64,000 nt of DNA from positions 632,501-696,500 of the forward strand of contig LR990053.1 of assembly GCA_905147135.1 (NCBI GenBank), given 5' to 3'. Positions 11,101-21,821 of this stretch are shown here, in pieces. Position numbers and translations under genes: made by a program. Positions within the stretch are counted from its first letter, which is position 1; the number at the start of each line of letters is the position of its first letter. Source of the DNA: Blastobasis lacticolella. Its lineage: Eukaryota > Arthropoda > Insecta > Lepidoptera > Blastobasidae. The notes beneath the pieces were generated by a model. It searched no databases. It worked only from the letters and a program-made list of their open reading frames with translations, and was not told the DNA's origin.

Positions 11101-11546
11101 TACTGAATAAATAAATTTTGATTTTATTTAAAATTATGTCTCCCTATTCAGCATGCCTATTGACGAAGGCTTCCTCTGACTGCTTCCATTGGGAACTGTC
11201 CCGGGCTAAGAGTATAACATATTTTCGAATCTGTATCAATAAAATATTAATTTAAAATCATAGTTGATTATACCATCCGGTTATCATTGGTGAATGTTTC
11301 AATTTTGATAGCCTAGAGATAAAAATATGTCCCATTGTTGAATTTAGAAGTACATATATTCTTTTGGTATCAAAAGTAAGTACATGATCTTGTAATATAT
11401 ATTCGCTTAGCGTTGCTGATTCAACTATACTCAATATCGTGAACTCGAATGCTACTTAATCCGCTATTTCTAACCACAAATACTTAAACAAACATTTACT
11501 TTCGCCCAAAGTTCCACTAATTTCTGAAACAAAACAAGTAAACACT

Positions 11547-12008
11547 TTGTTGCTGATACAATCATTAAACTTGCACGAAGGTTGTGGAGGGGCCCATCTG
11601 CGTCGAGGCCAATTAAACCTTCTTGGAACAAAGCTTGCATTGAACAACTGTTTCTCCGCTAACGAACCATCTAGGGAGGCAATGGAGCAGCTGTGGCGTG
11701 CCCAACACCCAGTGCCTTCTGGATCCATCACACCCACCGAATCCGTGCCATTAGGACACGAGCTGCAGTGGCCAACTTGGAAGTCACTTAACCGTCTACG
11801 GACGCAGGTTGGCAGCTGCAAAGACTCTCTGGCTAAGTGGGGCTGTATCGACCAGACACAGTAGCGATGCGACTGTGGAGCTTTATCCCAAACCATGGAG
11901 CATCTGCTTTCTTGTCCTCTTTGTCCTGCTACCTGCACTAGGGAGGAACTGTTCCTGGCGACTGATAATGCCGTTGCCGTGGCCAACTACTGGGCAAGCC
12001 AGATTTAG
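11547..12008 (+). pseudogene. LINE ORF2 C-terminal fragment (non-LTR retrotransposon)
   Basis: In one frame, residues from about 11640 read as the C-terminal region of a non-LTR reverse transcriptase ORF2: a basic 'LNRLRTQVG..KDSLAKWG' segment, then a CX1CX8HX3C zinc-knuckle-like motif (C 11868, C 11874, H 11901, C 11913), a 'CPLCP' turn and a terminal 'NAVAVANYWASQI' ending at a stop (12006-12008). One in-frame TAG at 11862-11864 breaks it just before the knuckle. The reverse transcriptase and endonuclease are absent, so it is a 5'-truncated dead copy. A GAA-rich tail follows (12029-12050). The same C-terminus recurs, reversed, at 38284-38390. The frame upstream of about 11640 is not clearly LINE. 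Confidence 0.75.
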
Positions 12009-12049
12009 GGTTTTCGAAAAATTTACTCAACGAAGAAGAAGAACAACTG

Positions 12050-12290
12050 TTTCATACGCATTGCTGAACAACTGGATACTGCGGACAAGTATATTTGACG
12101 TTACTTGGGAGTGTCTACGTTGAATACGAGTGTGTTCTCCAATCATTATAATTTGGACGCCTTCAAGGCTAGAGTGAATAGGCTGTTCCTAGACAGGCAT
12201 GCTCCATCATCGGCCGCATCGTCACTTACCACCAGGTAAGATGGCGGTCAAATGTCTGGTTAGTATTATAAAAAGTCTTTAAAATCACAC
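12050..12290 (+). pseudogene. Second LINE ORF2 C-terminus, Jockey-like
   Basis: A frame ending at the TAA of 12237-12239 reads 'VFSNHYNLDAFKARVNRL', then 'FLDRHAPSSAASSLTTR'. This matches my recollection of the extreme C-terminus of Jockey/CR1-type ORF2 in insects (V-F-x-x-x-Y-[DN]-L-x-x-F-K-x-R-V-N-R). The following 'AAGATGGCGGTCAA' is the start of a 3' UTR that recurs at 24441. It abuts the previous LINE tail, so two unrelated truncated LINEs lie end to end. Confidence 0.7.
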
Positions 12291-13059
12291 TGAGTACCTA
12301 CCAAGACAGAAAACGAGCGTAACAAAAAGGTCTATATTTCATTAATAAGGTCTTACTTTATTAACTGCAAACTTTCTAAGACTAATAGTTTTAGAAAGAT
12401 AAATCTACTGTCATTGTTTAGCGTATATAATCATCTCACTGTTTTGACCTTGATTTTACATCAGGTAGGAGGCGGAGGAGGGGCTTTGCATTGAATGAAC
12501 GTAATTCGCACTCCCGCATATTTTTATTCAGTGTAACTCACGCCTCGCACGTGATAGGGCGGTATTCTTTACCTTAAGTTTGTTTGCAGCAATCAATTCA
12601 CATTAAAATACGTGTAATTTGTACAACATTTATAGTAAAATTAAGCAAAATGTGTAAAAATACGGACGAAAATTAAATATGTCGACTTCAGCCCGTGCAA
12701 GAGCCAGCAAGAAATATTAATCACGTCTATTGTCGGAAAGTGGCCCCGACACGTAGGTACCCCGATGTCCAGCGCTGAGCGAGCGAGGTGGTTTCGAGAG
12801 CTACAGCCAAGCCTACGCTCTTTCACTTGTGGTCACAAAAATATTTGGACACGACTCCGATACTATTGGCCAAACAGCTGAGGTGAAAGGGGCTGGTACG
12901 AGCGATAAAATCACGCACGACTATTAATAAACGTCAGGGTATACAATTACCAAGGCTTTGTTTCCCTCTATGATCGATTACTTTATCTCAGAATCGACAT
13001 AATGACCAGTCGTTAGGGAACACTACGGAAAGCTTATTGTTTTGTCGGTGCCCGGGTGC
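12291..13059. other. Non-coding sequence, no recognised element
   Basis: No gene supported. An 'AAAATACGGACGAAAATTA' word at about 12656 resembles the inner half of the family G terminus (see 13108-13567) and may be a terminal remnant. Confidence 0.4.
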
Positions 13060-13107
13060 GCGCAAACAAAATAAAACACAATTTGAATTTATTCAATCGC
13101 CCCACGA
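13060..13107 (+). repeat. Left 48-bp direct repeat flanking the family G element
   Basis: 48 bases that recur directly at 13568-13615 with five substitutions and no indels, exactly abutting both ends of the TIR-bounded element between them. Confidence 0.85.
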
Positions 13108-13567
13108 CACGGACTTGCAAAAAAATACGGACGCCTTTCTACACTAGATGGAGTGAAGCATGCAAGGTGTATTTTCAAGGGCTTTGACCTACCACTCATT
13201 CCCACCGCTGTAACTTCTGTGTAGCCAGGATCTACAGCGGCGACCACAAACAGGTCCTGAGTTTTGATACTTAGGCGCGCCCGAGAACAAGCTAAGACTA
13301 CGTTCTCTTTGAGCTAATACTATCTTGTAACCCACAACAAATTTAATTAAGATGCAGGCAAGGTATGATAATTTGTTGACAATTTATTTTATTGTAACAA
13401 ACATACATACTCACACAGATATACCACGTCTGACAATTCGCCGTCATTTTGTTTGTTTTTGTATCGCGCTGTCACTTCAAAGCTCGCACACACATAAATG
13501 GGCGGCCATTTTTATGCTTCACTCATGATTTGAGACAGTATTCGTCCGTATTTTTTGCAGATCCGTG
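13108..13567 (-). mobile_element. Family G TIR element, apparently complete (460 bp)
   Basis: Terminal inverted repeats of about 25 bp: left 'CACGGACTTGC' plus A7 plus 'TACGGACG' (13108-13133), right its near-exact reverse complement (13543-13567). The interior at 13400-13518 carries, on the minus strand, the family core 'GCCGCCCATTTATGT' ... 'AACAAAATGACGGCG', shared with partial copies at 25.3, 48.5 and 49.3 kb. No transposase is encoded, so it is a MITE-like passenger. The superfamily is undetermined. Confidence 0.75.
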
Positions 13568-13615
13568 GCGCAAATAAAATAAAAAACAATTTGAATTTAC
13601 TTAATCGCCCCGCGA
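13568..13615 (+). repeat. Right 48-bp direct repeat flanking the family G element
   Basis: Partner of 13060-13107. The boundary with the TIR is abrupt on both sides. Confidence 0.85.
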
Positions 13616-14175
13616 TTCCCAAACGCAATATCCATTTGACGTCCCTTTAGCGGAATGCCGACGGTCGTCAACAACACTTTGATTGTCGGCATTATAATTA
13701 CTTAGAAATATTTGTGTTTCAATTAAAATAATTGTTCCCTTTGATGCAAGTTGTTTGGGTTGTGATCTTAACGAGATAAATACTTGGGAGTTTGTAATTT
13801 CCCTTTCGCTACAATCGTTTGGCGAACAAATTCCGAATGTGAACTTTGACTTTCGGCTGTAAAGGGCCATTTTGCAACGCCACAATCGGCGCTCGATAAT
13901 GTTTTGTAGCTCTTCTGGAAATGTTAGCCATAATATGGCTAAAGCGTCAAGATTTTGCTCGATTTTAGAAGATTTTCTATTCTTTATATAGGTTTTAAGC
14001 CTTTAGTGGTTATTCACTACACTTTCATCGCACTTGTTATCGGGTTTATTACCAGTTCTTCGAATTCGTTTAAGCTTTTTTTCAAAAGTAACGATTTTCA
14101 ACATACTTTTTAAAATGTATGTGGGTAATAATGGGACCGAGACATCATGGTCTCGGATTTGGCAAGATTCAAAAT
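13616..14175. other. Non-coding sequence, no recognised element
   Basis: AT-rich with no supported gene. The frame at 13601-13885 (-) crosses the edge of the 48-bp repeat and shows no family similarity. Confidence 0.4.
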
Positions 14176-14381
14176 AATTCCAGGATTTGGCAGGTCAGCC
14201 AATTACAGTGAAGTGACTGCTATCTGACCTCTGTGATCCGGCAAACAGAAGAACCTGACCAGATTGGATCATTGTTACACATTCAGTCACCTGAATGGGC
14301 AAACTTCACCACGATCTTTTCCCTCGCCGTAAGAACATCGGTTAGTATTCAACTAATGTACGTATAATTCAGAAAAGAGTT
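14176..14381 (-). mobile_element. SINE B, internal and 3' portion
   Basis: Reverse-complement SINE B from 'CCAGGATTTGGCAGGTCAG' to 'CAACTAATGTACGTA', including the 'ACCAGATTGGATCATTGTTA' block. Both the tRNA-like head and the terminal tail are missing. Confidence 0.8.
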
Positions 14382-14885
14382 CAATGATAATTATAACTTG
14401 ATAATGAAGGCTTCACGTAAAAACTAAGACCGTTGACGAAGCGAGGTCTTCCGCTGGGGACCCGGAGACTGGAGGAACAGTTTAATGTGTTTTTATTATT
14501 CATTTACTTAAACCTCATTACCGAAATATCCGCCAAAAACGAACAAACGCCACCACAACCCACATCATACACTTCAGAAACATAGGCAAACATTACAAGG
14601 TGCCCTTCCAAAGTACTAGGATAGCATAAAACAGAACAAATGCGTCGCACTGGGCTCCGCGGGTCGTAACACACGGCTGAGCCGGCATTACAAGCTCCCA
14701 CTGCACCGCCACTAATCCTCCAAGCGAATTTACAAGGAGGATTTCTTCAAAGGCATCTAGGCTGCGAGAATGTCCCATTCCGATTCAATTCTTTGTGGAG
14801 GCAACAATGCGGTTTAGTATATTGTGGGGAGGATTTGCTACTGCGCATTCTGCAGGAGATCTGATTTGCGTTACAAATGTTTCTC
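14382..14885. other. Non-coding sequence with an unassigned 61-codon minus-strand frame
   Basis: The minus frame 14593-14778 starts at a real ATG and contains 'SLDAFEEILLVNSLGG', but I recognise no family and see no splice or promoter context. It could be a low-copy repeat ORF. Confidence 0.3.
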
Positions 14886-15006
14886 GTTATGTCGCTCAGT
14901 AGGCAAGCTGGCCACCTAATGGTAAGTGGTCATTAGCAATATCGGGGGTACCACAAAAGTGTTGCCCACATCGAAAACCTCGAGACACGTTGCTCTGGCA
15001 GCTACC
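14886..15006 (-). mobile_element. Family C-like retroposon 3' end
   Basis: 'GTAGGCAAGCTGGCCACC', 'TAATGGTAAGTGGTCA' and 'CGTTGCTCTGGCAGC' match the reverse-complement family C layout. It is diverged, with an altered middle. Confidence 0.55.
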
Positions 15007-15147
15007 ATGCAAATGCAAGCACTGGAGGCCTTTCTTTCGTGGACGTTCTCAAATTCATATTTGCATAGTCAACTAATTTCTCTGGTAAGAAATTAAAAAT
15101 TGAACAAAACTAATTAAGTACCCACTGCTTACTTAGTGCGCTAGGCT

Positions 15148-15265
15148 CAGCGACCCAAACAGGATCTTGACCTCCAACACTCAAAGACACCACTCATATC
15201 GATCCTGAACATGTTCCTTTCCTCTCGACCTCTGAAGCTCGGATAAAACTTTCAGCACTCCATAC
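15148..15265. repeat. Family M repeat
   Basis: 'CTCAGCGACCCAAACAGG', 'ATCTTGACCTCCAACAC' and a following TC-rich segment recur at 34597-34690. It resembles a common lepidopteran interspersed sequence; orientation and class are not determined. Confidence 0.55.
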
Positions 15266-15849
15266 CTACTTACAAAGTTCACAAATTCAAGATCTTTTAA
15301 TCGCAGCTCATCCGCAAACCCTCATACCTTTACAACGCTCATCCCCCAATTCGTCCTCACAACAGTCCCCCGGATGCGTGGTAACTCGCGAACACTAGTT
15401 CCGATTAACTTCGCGATTCTCGATTACCAGCAGAAGACATAGGTAGGTAATTTGTTAGTTCACTAACTAGTAACTTTGGGTGGGAACATTGTGCGTGCCT
15501 GTTATATCCGAGCTATCCGAGTACCTAATCACGGCGCACAACACAAGTTACTCCCACATGAGTTACTCTAGCAAGTTGGAGGACAAGTTTCCAAGTTAGG
15601 CGTCTCGCTCGGTGCGCGATTACGCTGGCCCGAATCAAGCGATCGCTAGGGCCGGGGACTGCCCTAAATTGGTGCCCTATTTCTCGAAGGCTAACGATAT
15701 CTCTGAAGCGTTTTCTTGAAATAATACCGTAAAATGTCGCTATTGCGTTTATTAATTAATAATTTCTCAAATGAAAAATGTAATTTTTTATAACAAGTTT
15801 ATATCGCGCGGTGTATTACTACTCATCTAGACTATTTCAAAGAGCCCAA
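15266..15849. other. Non-coding sequence without recognised repeat
   Basis: No gene supported. A modest GC rise at 15590-15670 contains GCGCGATTACGCTGG and GCGATCGC words. Confidence 0.4.
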
Positions 15850-16060
15850 ACACGATGGGGTTATCTTATTGCGTTCATTCCTATAACCACTTTCCAACTC
15901 TATCGTCAGGCCAGCTCCATGGTACCATATTAATGCAATGTCATTCGAGTTACATACATATACCAAATTTCAGCTCAATCGGATACCAACAAATGGTCGA
16001 AAAATTTTTCGCTTTTGAGGGACAACTAATGTACGTATAATTCAACTAATGTACGGACAA
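15850..16060 (-). repeat. Family Q repeat copy
   Basis: Reverse complement of the unit at 30155-30305: 'CCATGGTACCATATTAATG', 'CAATGTCATTCGAGTTACA' and 'CAAATTTCAGCTCAATCGG'. The right edge holds two copies of 'CAACTAATGTACG', a SINE B word, so a SINE B stub may be fused here. Confidence 0.55.
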
Positions 16061-16485
16061 CAAAAGTGCAAGTTAAACAAACCATGCGAGTCAGAGAGAG
16101 TCCATAGACGAATAATCTAGGCTTGTTCTCTCCGCCACAGACAACTTACCACTCTGACCACAGCATTACTACACCCACCAAAAACATTTCGTGTAAAATG
16201 TGTTGGCTGAGCCGCAGTGAGAACTGAGTTACACTGAGAAAAAGTTATGAGATTTTATGAAGTGCCAAGCTACTAACTCTGCAGAGCCGATCTCAAACAA
16301 ACTGTATATTACGGTCAGAATATATAGCTTTGCTCATAGAACTATTGCATGACACATATGTTGGATTCAGTGCTCAACCGAGGAGTAGCGAGTGCGAGAT
16401 AGCGCGTAACTAGCATCAATTGATCATTGTCTCTGATAGAGATACGTTTGAATCTATGAAACTGCTACCTTGGCGTGGACTTTCA
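16061..16485. other. Non-coding sequence without recognised repeat
   Basis: Nothing supported on either strand. Confidence 0.4.
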
Positions 16486-16509
16486 CCCCCCCCCCCCCCC
16501 CCCCCCCCA
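16486..16509 (+). repeat. Poly-C homopolymer
   Basis: A cytosine run of about 22-24, immediately left of the MITE E copy, ending in ACCTC like the tract at 8402. Confidence 0.9.
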
Positions 16510-16527
16510 CCTCAGGAACAAATAAGG

Positions 16528-16784
16528 GTAGAGCTCGTCTAGTCTAAAATGACGCGCCCCACTATTTAGTTAGTTGATTTCGATGTGTGAGTGCAAATAT
16601 TGATAACGACACTTCATCTGTGTGGGAGCCAATGAACGACGCGTGCTCCTACGTTTGAATCTCACCGGCAACTGAATGACCAATTACAACGGCGTTTGTA
16701 TATGTATTGCGTCCATATTTTAAACTTGCTTGTGTGCGTTAATGCGATAGTGGGGCGCGGCATTTTAAACAAGACGAGCTCTAC
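16528..16784 (+). mobile_element. MITE E, copy 1
   Basis: Terminal inverted repeats start GTAGAGCTCGTCTAG(T) and end with the complement GACGAGCTCTAC; they extend about 40 bp ('AAAATGACGCGCCCCACTAT' against 'ATAGTGGGGCGCGGCATTTT'). The interior matches, reversed, copy 2 at 21160-21402 at well over 90 percent by eye. No coding capacity. No clear target duplication at the ends. Confidence 0.85.
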
Positions 16785-16792
16785 TATAATTG

Positions 16793-16905
16793 ACATGTGT
16801 ATCTGTGGCTTTGTGGCTTGTCTGGCAGTGGCATCGTAGATCCCGAACGGACGGATAAGTTTAAGTAAACTTGAACTGAAAATGTTTGACTCAGTTATAA
16901 AATAC
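16793..16905 (-). repeat. Family R repeat fragment
   Basis: Minus-strand 'GTGTATCTGTGGCTTTGTGG' and 'GGCATCGTAGATCCCGAACGG', directly after MITE E. Confidence 0.6.
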
Positions 16906-18935
16906 AATAAGCGAATCCTAAGATCACACGTAACACAATTATTTAGAGAAACCTTTACAAAAGCGATATCTTCTCAAAAACAATAACTTCTTGAAGAAGT
17001 TTCGACAGAAATTCCTACTGGCTAATAAATCAATACAATTTATAAATATCGCGTGTCGCTTGTTCAATTCTTGCACGATATTGACATTCCCGATGAAGGG
17101 CGTTGGAATTTAGACTTTTGCTGAGCGCAATAGAAATCGAAACCGCATGCAAGCGATCCCGAAAATAAACCATCAGAAAATGTCAATAAAAGAATATGTC
17201 AGCACTTGAGGCCGGCGAAAACTTGGGCAGGTAATAAAAGGAGGGAAGGGAAGCTCCGATTTATTTCCGTTTCAGAATCCATTTCCGGCATCCAGCGGTC
17301 ATTCTATACCACCCCTTACGAAACCTTCCTTGTATAGAAAATATAATACATCGGGTAGTTAGTCGTTATGGGGGCGTATTTTCCTCATCGGAAAGAAAAT
17401 AAGCGATAATAAACGAGCAGAGGGCACACATAATTATTTATGTATGATAATGAACTCAACACCTCGTGTTAATGTTTAATCGGTAGAGATCTAAACGTCA
17501 CTATTGCTTAGCTGTTGAACATAACCAAAGAACTTGAGTATTTGCCGCGGTGGAATTTTTCGAGGAAATTGGGGCTTGAAGTGGTCGAGGTTATTTCTGT
17601 GACAAAGAAAAGCAATGAGAGCGTCCCAATTATTGCTGGCGTAAGCACTACACCTGGGGTAGGCGCTCGGCACTCGTCGTCAAAGTTGTCAGCGCCCCGC
17701 ACCCCGGACCCCCCGCGGGATGAAGTGCCGGTACGTGACTCCGAGCCGCCGATAAAATTATTCGAACGGTATACCTACATTTTAAACACAGATGTGGTGT
17801 CTGAGAGACAGAAGAGGGTAGAAACGTATACACAATTCATCACGTTACTTCACCGAAAATTCTAAACAATTCAAACCCGTCGCCTGGAGCGTAATTGAGG
17901 CAATTAACGGAAGAGTAATTTGTGACGCCACGTTTTCTCACACAAACACTTCGGTGGAGTCCGAAGTTGTCCGAAGTTGCCCGAAGCAAAGGTCGGGTAG
18001 CAACAGCAATCTATTTTAAACTTGTACCAAGTTCTGCTCCCTACGAAAGTTGCACTCGTTTAAGTTTTAAAATATTACCCTCTACGAATAGGTGCTTAAC
18101 GAAACCAGGAATACAGGAGCGTGAATCATGTTGCCAAGTTGGACATGATTGCGACTAGGAACTATCGGGTTTCTTGGTCGGGTTTCGTTCGGGTACTTTT
18201 CTGCTTCGAGTTTCAGTGCTGCTAATAATTATCACCAAATATTTGCGACAAACGAGACACTTATTTTTCGATATGGTTTACATTTCGATATCAAAGCGAT
18301 GATTTGATTGGAATATGACCATTACAGCTCAAACAGGATCATACGAAGTTTATCGCAATAGATTGTCTCTGCCTACCCTTTAGGATACAGACGTAATGTA
18401 TGTAATAAAAATGATGTAAGTCGACTAAAATACTAGCCAGGCCGGTAAGTACGATTAAAGAAAATATGAATGAAAAATTTTGTTTCGTAACTGGTTACGA
18501 ACGTGGCAGAAAGGAAATTGTCTACCTCACGTGGACATCAAAATTTTCAAAATTGGCAGTTGTGAGAGGTCCGCCATTTTGATTTCGCAATTCGGCCATA
18601 AATAATGCACATCATCAAATATTCTGCTATAACTGCGAGTTTTTGTATGTAAAGGTATAATAATCTTTACGAATTGTCGTAGACATATCCCCTACGCGAC
18701 TGTGACATGTACCATAGTTGTGTGCCAAGCCAACCTGTGGATTGAATATAGAATTCACATGTTTTTATGGTATTATCGTGTAGATTTCCGGATGACGGAA
18801 ACCGTAATAATAAAGCGCCCATATCAAATTGACAACGCTACGACTTAACATAGATGATAGGGCATGATTGGACTTCAGAATACGTGATCAATAAATATAA
18901 AGTCTATGTGCAGTTTGTTTCACGCTTATAATATT
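16906..18935. other. Non-coding sequence; long frame at 17515 rejected
   Basis: No recognised repeats over 2 kb. The + frame 17515-17865 (116 codons) has no ATG start and no family similarity, though its GC rises at 17640-17750. A short tandem of the word GTCCGAAGTT lies at about 17955-17985. Confidence 0.4.
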
Positions 18936-19190
18936 TTTAATTTTTTGTACCACTAAGGTGGCAAGCATGCTTACGGCTCGCCTGATGGTAAGCAGTCATC
19001 GCAGCCTATGGGCGTTTGCAATACCAGGGGCATCGACCACGCGTTGCGGACCCCGTTAAAACCTTTTCACTCCTTTTTTGGAGAACTCAAAGTTGTACTC
19101 TCCAGAGAGACCTATCCAGGTAGTTCAGCCCACAACCTTAGTGTGCATGGGAGAAAGTTCCTTTCTAACCATACAGGTCGCAACCAATAT
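18936..19190 (-). pseudogene. LINE ORF2 C-terminus and 3' UTR, poly(A) end
   Basis: On the minus strand 'FLPCTLRLWAELPG' is followed, after a small insertion/frameshift, by 'EYNFEFSKKGVKRF', then 3' UTR words 'GATGCCCCTGGTATTGC', 'CATAGGCTGCGATGACTGC' and 'TTGCCACCTTAGTGG', and a T/A-rich end at 18936-18955. This is the R-L-W-x-E-L-P terminus of Jockey-like ORF2. Relatives of the 3' UTR are at 36842, 52513 and 53519. Confidence 0.7.
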
Positions 19191-19816
19191 TGCATTAAAG
19201 ACAAAATAGGTTATGTATTCAGCTCATGCTTACCTCTTTCTATTGCACTGTAAACAAATATTCGTACAAACCGTAACATTCATAATACAATTCATGCACA
19301 CTCCTTTCTAAATAAAGACCCTCCTTCAATGTTTACTAACTCGCGTAATTATTTTGAAAGTACGAGAACGAGCCATTGCAATCAAACCGTCTAGTTGGCT
19401 AACTCCAACAAATTAGTTGGCAAACTAGTCATTTGTTTATGTGGTACCCGATAATGACGTGAAATTGCCTATGCTGGACTAGGCAAAAATCGGCAATTAC
19501 AAGAATGGGTCTTATATTGTATCGTGTAGGTTCTAATGTAGCTTGAGGGATGAATAGGGTAGGCATCGGAGTGCACACTGGCTTAAATTGACGTGTAAAC
19601 AAAAAACAAGGTTCTTATTAAGACTTCGTGAGTTTAATGCTAAGCCTACAGGCAAATTGCGAACAAACCAGCCAAGTAAAAAGTTAATGGAGAACTTGTG
19701 TGGTAACAGGGTTTGAACAAGTTATAATAAACGGACGGTGTTTTTGTCGTTTCTGGAGCGATAGAGGCATTTGTGTGCGGAGCAGTTTGTAGCGAGATGC
19801 GATTTTAAGTTAGAAT
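19191..19816. other. Non-coding sequence without recognised repeat
   Basis: Nothing supported. Confidence 0.4.
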
Positions 19817-20171
19817 TCATCATCTTGGCGTTAATGTCCCAGTTGTGCTCTCGCGCACGAGGGCCCGGGGTTCGCCATGACCATGATCCAGGATTTGGCA
19901 GGTCAGGTAATTACAGTGGAGCGACTGCCATCTGACCTCCATGACCCTGCTACCAGGGGAACTTGACCAGATTGGATCATGGTTACACATCCAGTCGCCT
20001 GAATGTGCAGGTTTCATCACGATGTTTTCCCTCACCGTAAGAGCATCGGTTAGTATTCAACTAATGTACGTAACTCAGAAAACAGTCATTGGTACATGGC
20101 CGGAGCGGGTTCGAACCCGGGACCTCTGGCTTACGAGTCGTATACTCTAACCGCTCGGCCACCGACGCTCT
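19817..20171 (-). mobile_element. SINE B, full length
   Basis: The best minus-strand copy. The tRNA-like head (20095-20171, read in reverse) shows an A-box 'TGGCCGAGCGGTTAGAG' and B-box 'GGTTCGAACCC', like a class II (Leu/Ser type) tRNA region. Then come 'ACATTAGTTGAATACTAACC', the 'GTGAGGGAAAACATCGTGAT' block, 'TGGATCATGGTCATGGCGAA' and the 3' terminus with 'AACGCCAAGATGATG'. The head carries internal RNA polymerase III promoter boxes. It is a SINE rather than a tRNA gene because the acceptor stem does not pair and the 280-bp body is shared by about 15 copies. Confidence 0.88.
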
Positions 20172-20235
20172 TTTAATTTAGATTTAAGTTAGAATGTGAG
20201 GATGTAAATACATGGTAAGGGGTTATTGGACCGGT

Positions 20236-20505
20236 GCACCAACGAGGAGATAACCCACCTGATAAGCGGTAACTGTTGCCCATAACATAGGTTGCAGGCA
20301 ACAAAAATGCAGAACCGCAGGTGCGTTGTCACTGTGAGGAGTACGATGAAATGTCTCATGCCTGTAATTGCGTTGGCTACTTTATCCTTTAAACCGGAAC
20401 ACAACAATACATGCATTGTTGCTTGTCGGCAGAAATAGATTAGGCGGTGGAATTCACCCAAGTGGACCCCTCAGGCTTGACAGAGTCCTAACACCTAATG
20501 GTATA
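20236..20505 (-). mobile_element. Family K repeat (LINE 3' UTR-like)
   Basis: Shares 'GGTTGCAGGCAACAAAAATG', 'GAACCGCAGGTGCGTTGTCA', 'TTTATCCTTTAAACCGGAAC' and 'GGCAGAAATAGATTAGGCGG' with copies at 36108, 38020, 50690 and 57595. The reverse orientation places the TTACCATCAG-type block at the 3' end, so minus is the likely sense. It lies directly between SINE B and SINE A. Confidence 0.6.
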
Positions 20506-20525
20506 GGTATCCGTATTGGATTCCA

Positions 20526-20790
20526 CGACCTGAGTGGTTCAGTGGTCAACATGCCGGTCTGCCACGCAAGAGGTCCCGGGTTCGATTCCCGGCCGGGCAG
20601 AAATTGAAATGATGAATTTTAATTTCTGTTACGGGTCTGGGTGTTCTATGTATAATAAGTATGTATTTAAAAAGTATATAAGTAGTTTATCAGTTATTTA
20701 GCACCCATGACACAAGCTTTGCTTACTTTGGGGCTAGATGGCGCTGTGTGTGAATTTGTCCACGGTTATTTATTTATTTTATTTATTATT
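20526..20790 (+). mobile_element. SINE A, full length (reference copy)
   Basis: The tRNA-derived head (20526-20600) has an A-box-like 'TGGTTCAGTGGTCAACATG' and a perfect B-box 'GGTTCGATTCC'. The body runs 'GAAATGATGAATTTTAATTT', 'CGGGTCTGGGTGTTCTATG', 'AGTAGTTTATCAGTTATTTA', then 'AGCTTTGCTTACTTTGGGGC' and 'TAGATGGCGCTGTG'. It ends in a TTATT/TTTA-type tail. It is an RNA polymerase III retroposon with no ORF, moved by a partner LINE. Confidence 0.9.
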
Positions 20791-21159
20791 GAATCGCAAA
20801 ATTACTCACTGACTGTACATCGTGTTCATGCCTAAACCGCATATGAGATACAAATACGGAAATCTGGGGCAGGATAAACGCTACCTTCCTACATATCTCC
20901 AAAAAAACAAATTTTTACTTCCACGAGGTCGCTAACAAAAACTAGTATGTACATTTATCACGCCTTATTTTTCGTAGAGATGGCAGAGATTACGAAGCTT
21001 GTAATGTTTATTCAGGCCGTAATTCCACCCAGAACTTACTGACTACAATATCTGTTGGGATCCAGATCCTTCTATTAATCTAGGGTAGATTGTCTGATTA
21101 TACGCAGATTATCATATTTATTAGGAGCGACCGTCGGTAGCCTACTACCTACTACTCCA
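20791..21159. other. Non-coding sequence without recognised repeat
   Basis: Nothing supported on either strand. Confidence 0.4.
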
Positions 21160-21402
21160 GTAGAGCTCGTCTAATTTAAAATGACGCGCCCCACTATCGC
21201 ATTAACGCACACAAGCAAGTTTAAAATATGGACGCAAAAAATGTAATTGGTCATTCAGTTGCCGGTAAGATTCAAACGTCGGAGCACGCGTCGTTCATTG
21301 GCTCCCACACATATGAAGTGTCGTTATTAATATTTGCACTCACACATCGAAATCAACTAACTAAGTAGTGAGGCGCGTCATCTTAGACTAGAAGAACTCT
21401 AC
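21160..21402 (-). mobile_element. MITE E, copy 2 (inverted)
   Basis: The reverse complement of copy 1 with few substitutions and about 14 bp shorter in the interior (near 'GCGTCCATATTTTAAAC'). High identity suggests recent activity relative to other repeats here. Confidence 0.85.
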
Positions 21403-21416
21403 CGCCATGTAAATTA

Positions 21417-21652
21417 AGTGAACACTAACCGATGCTTTTACGGTGAGGGAAAACATCGCGATGGAACCTGCACATTCAAGCGACTGAATGTGTCGCCACT
21501 CTAATCTGTTCAGGTTCCCCTGGTAGCAGGGACACGGAGGTCAGATGGCAGTGCCTCCACTGTATTTACCTAATCTGGCAAATCCTGGATCATGGTGTAA
21601 ACGGAAACCGGGGCCTCGCGCGTAGGAGCAAAACCGGTACATGTCTAAATGA
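21417..21652 (+). mobile_element. SINE B, headless copy
   Basis: Starts at 'GAACACTAACCGATGC', continues through 'CAGGTTCCCCTGGTAGCAGG' and 'CAAATCCTGGATCATGG' to a decayed tail. It lies 15 bp from MITE E. The tRNA-like head is absent. Confidence 0.8.
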
Positions 21653-21821
21653 CAATTACTTACTATGTATGGCAAAAAATTGTGTATTATTATTAGAATC
21701 GTGTGAGTCCCCACTAGGACACCCCCCCTCCCCACGGGAGGTGTATATGCAGGTACATACGAACATACATGCAAGGATTGTGTGCATGTGCGAAAGTCAA
21801 ATACTTGGATGGATGTTCTTT

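Noticed and set aside
11456..11986. 176-codon minus frame
   Set aside because: It is the antisense shadow of the + strand LINE ORF2 fragment at 11547-12008.
17515..17865. 116-codon + frame
   Set aside because: It starts at a non-ATG codon and has no family similarity; the open length fits local GC rise.
20095..20171. tRNA gene on the minus strand
   Set aside because: Pol III boxes are clear, but the acceptor stem does not close and the sequence continues into the SINE B body shared by many copies.
20526..20600. tRNA gene at the SINE A head
   Set aside because: Same reasoning: it is a tRNA-derived SINE head followed by a repeated body.
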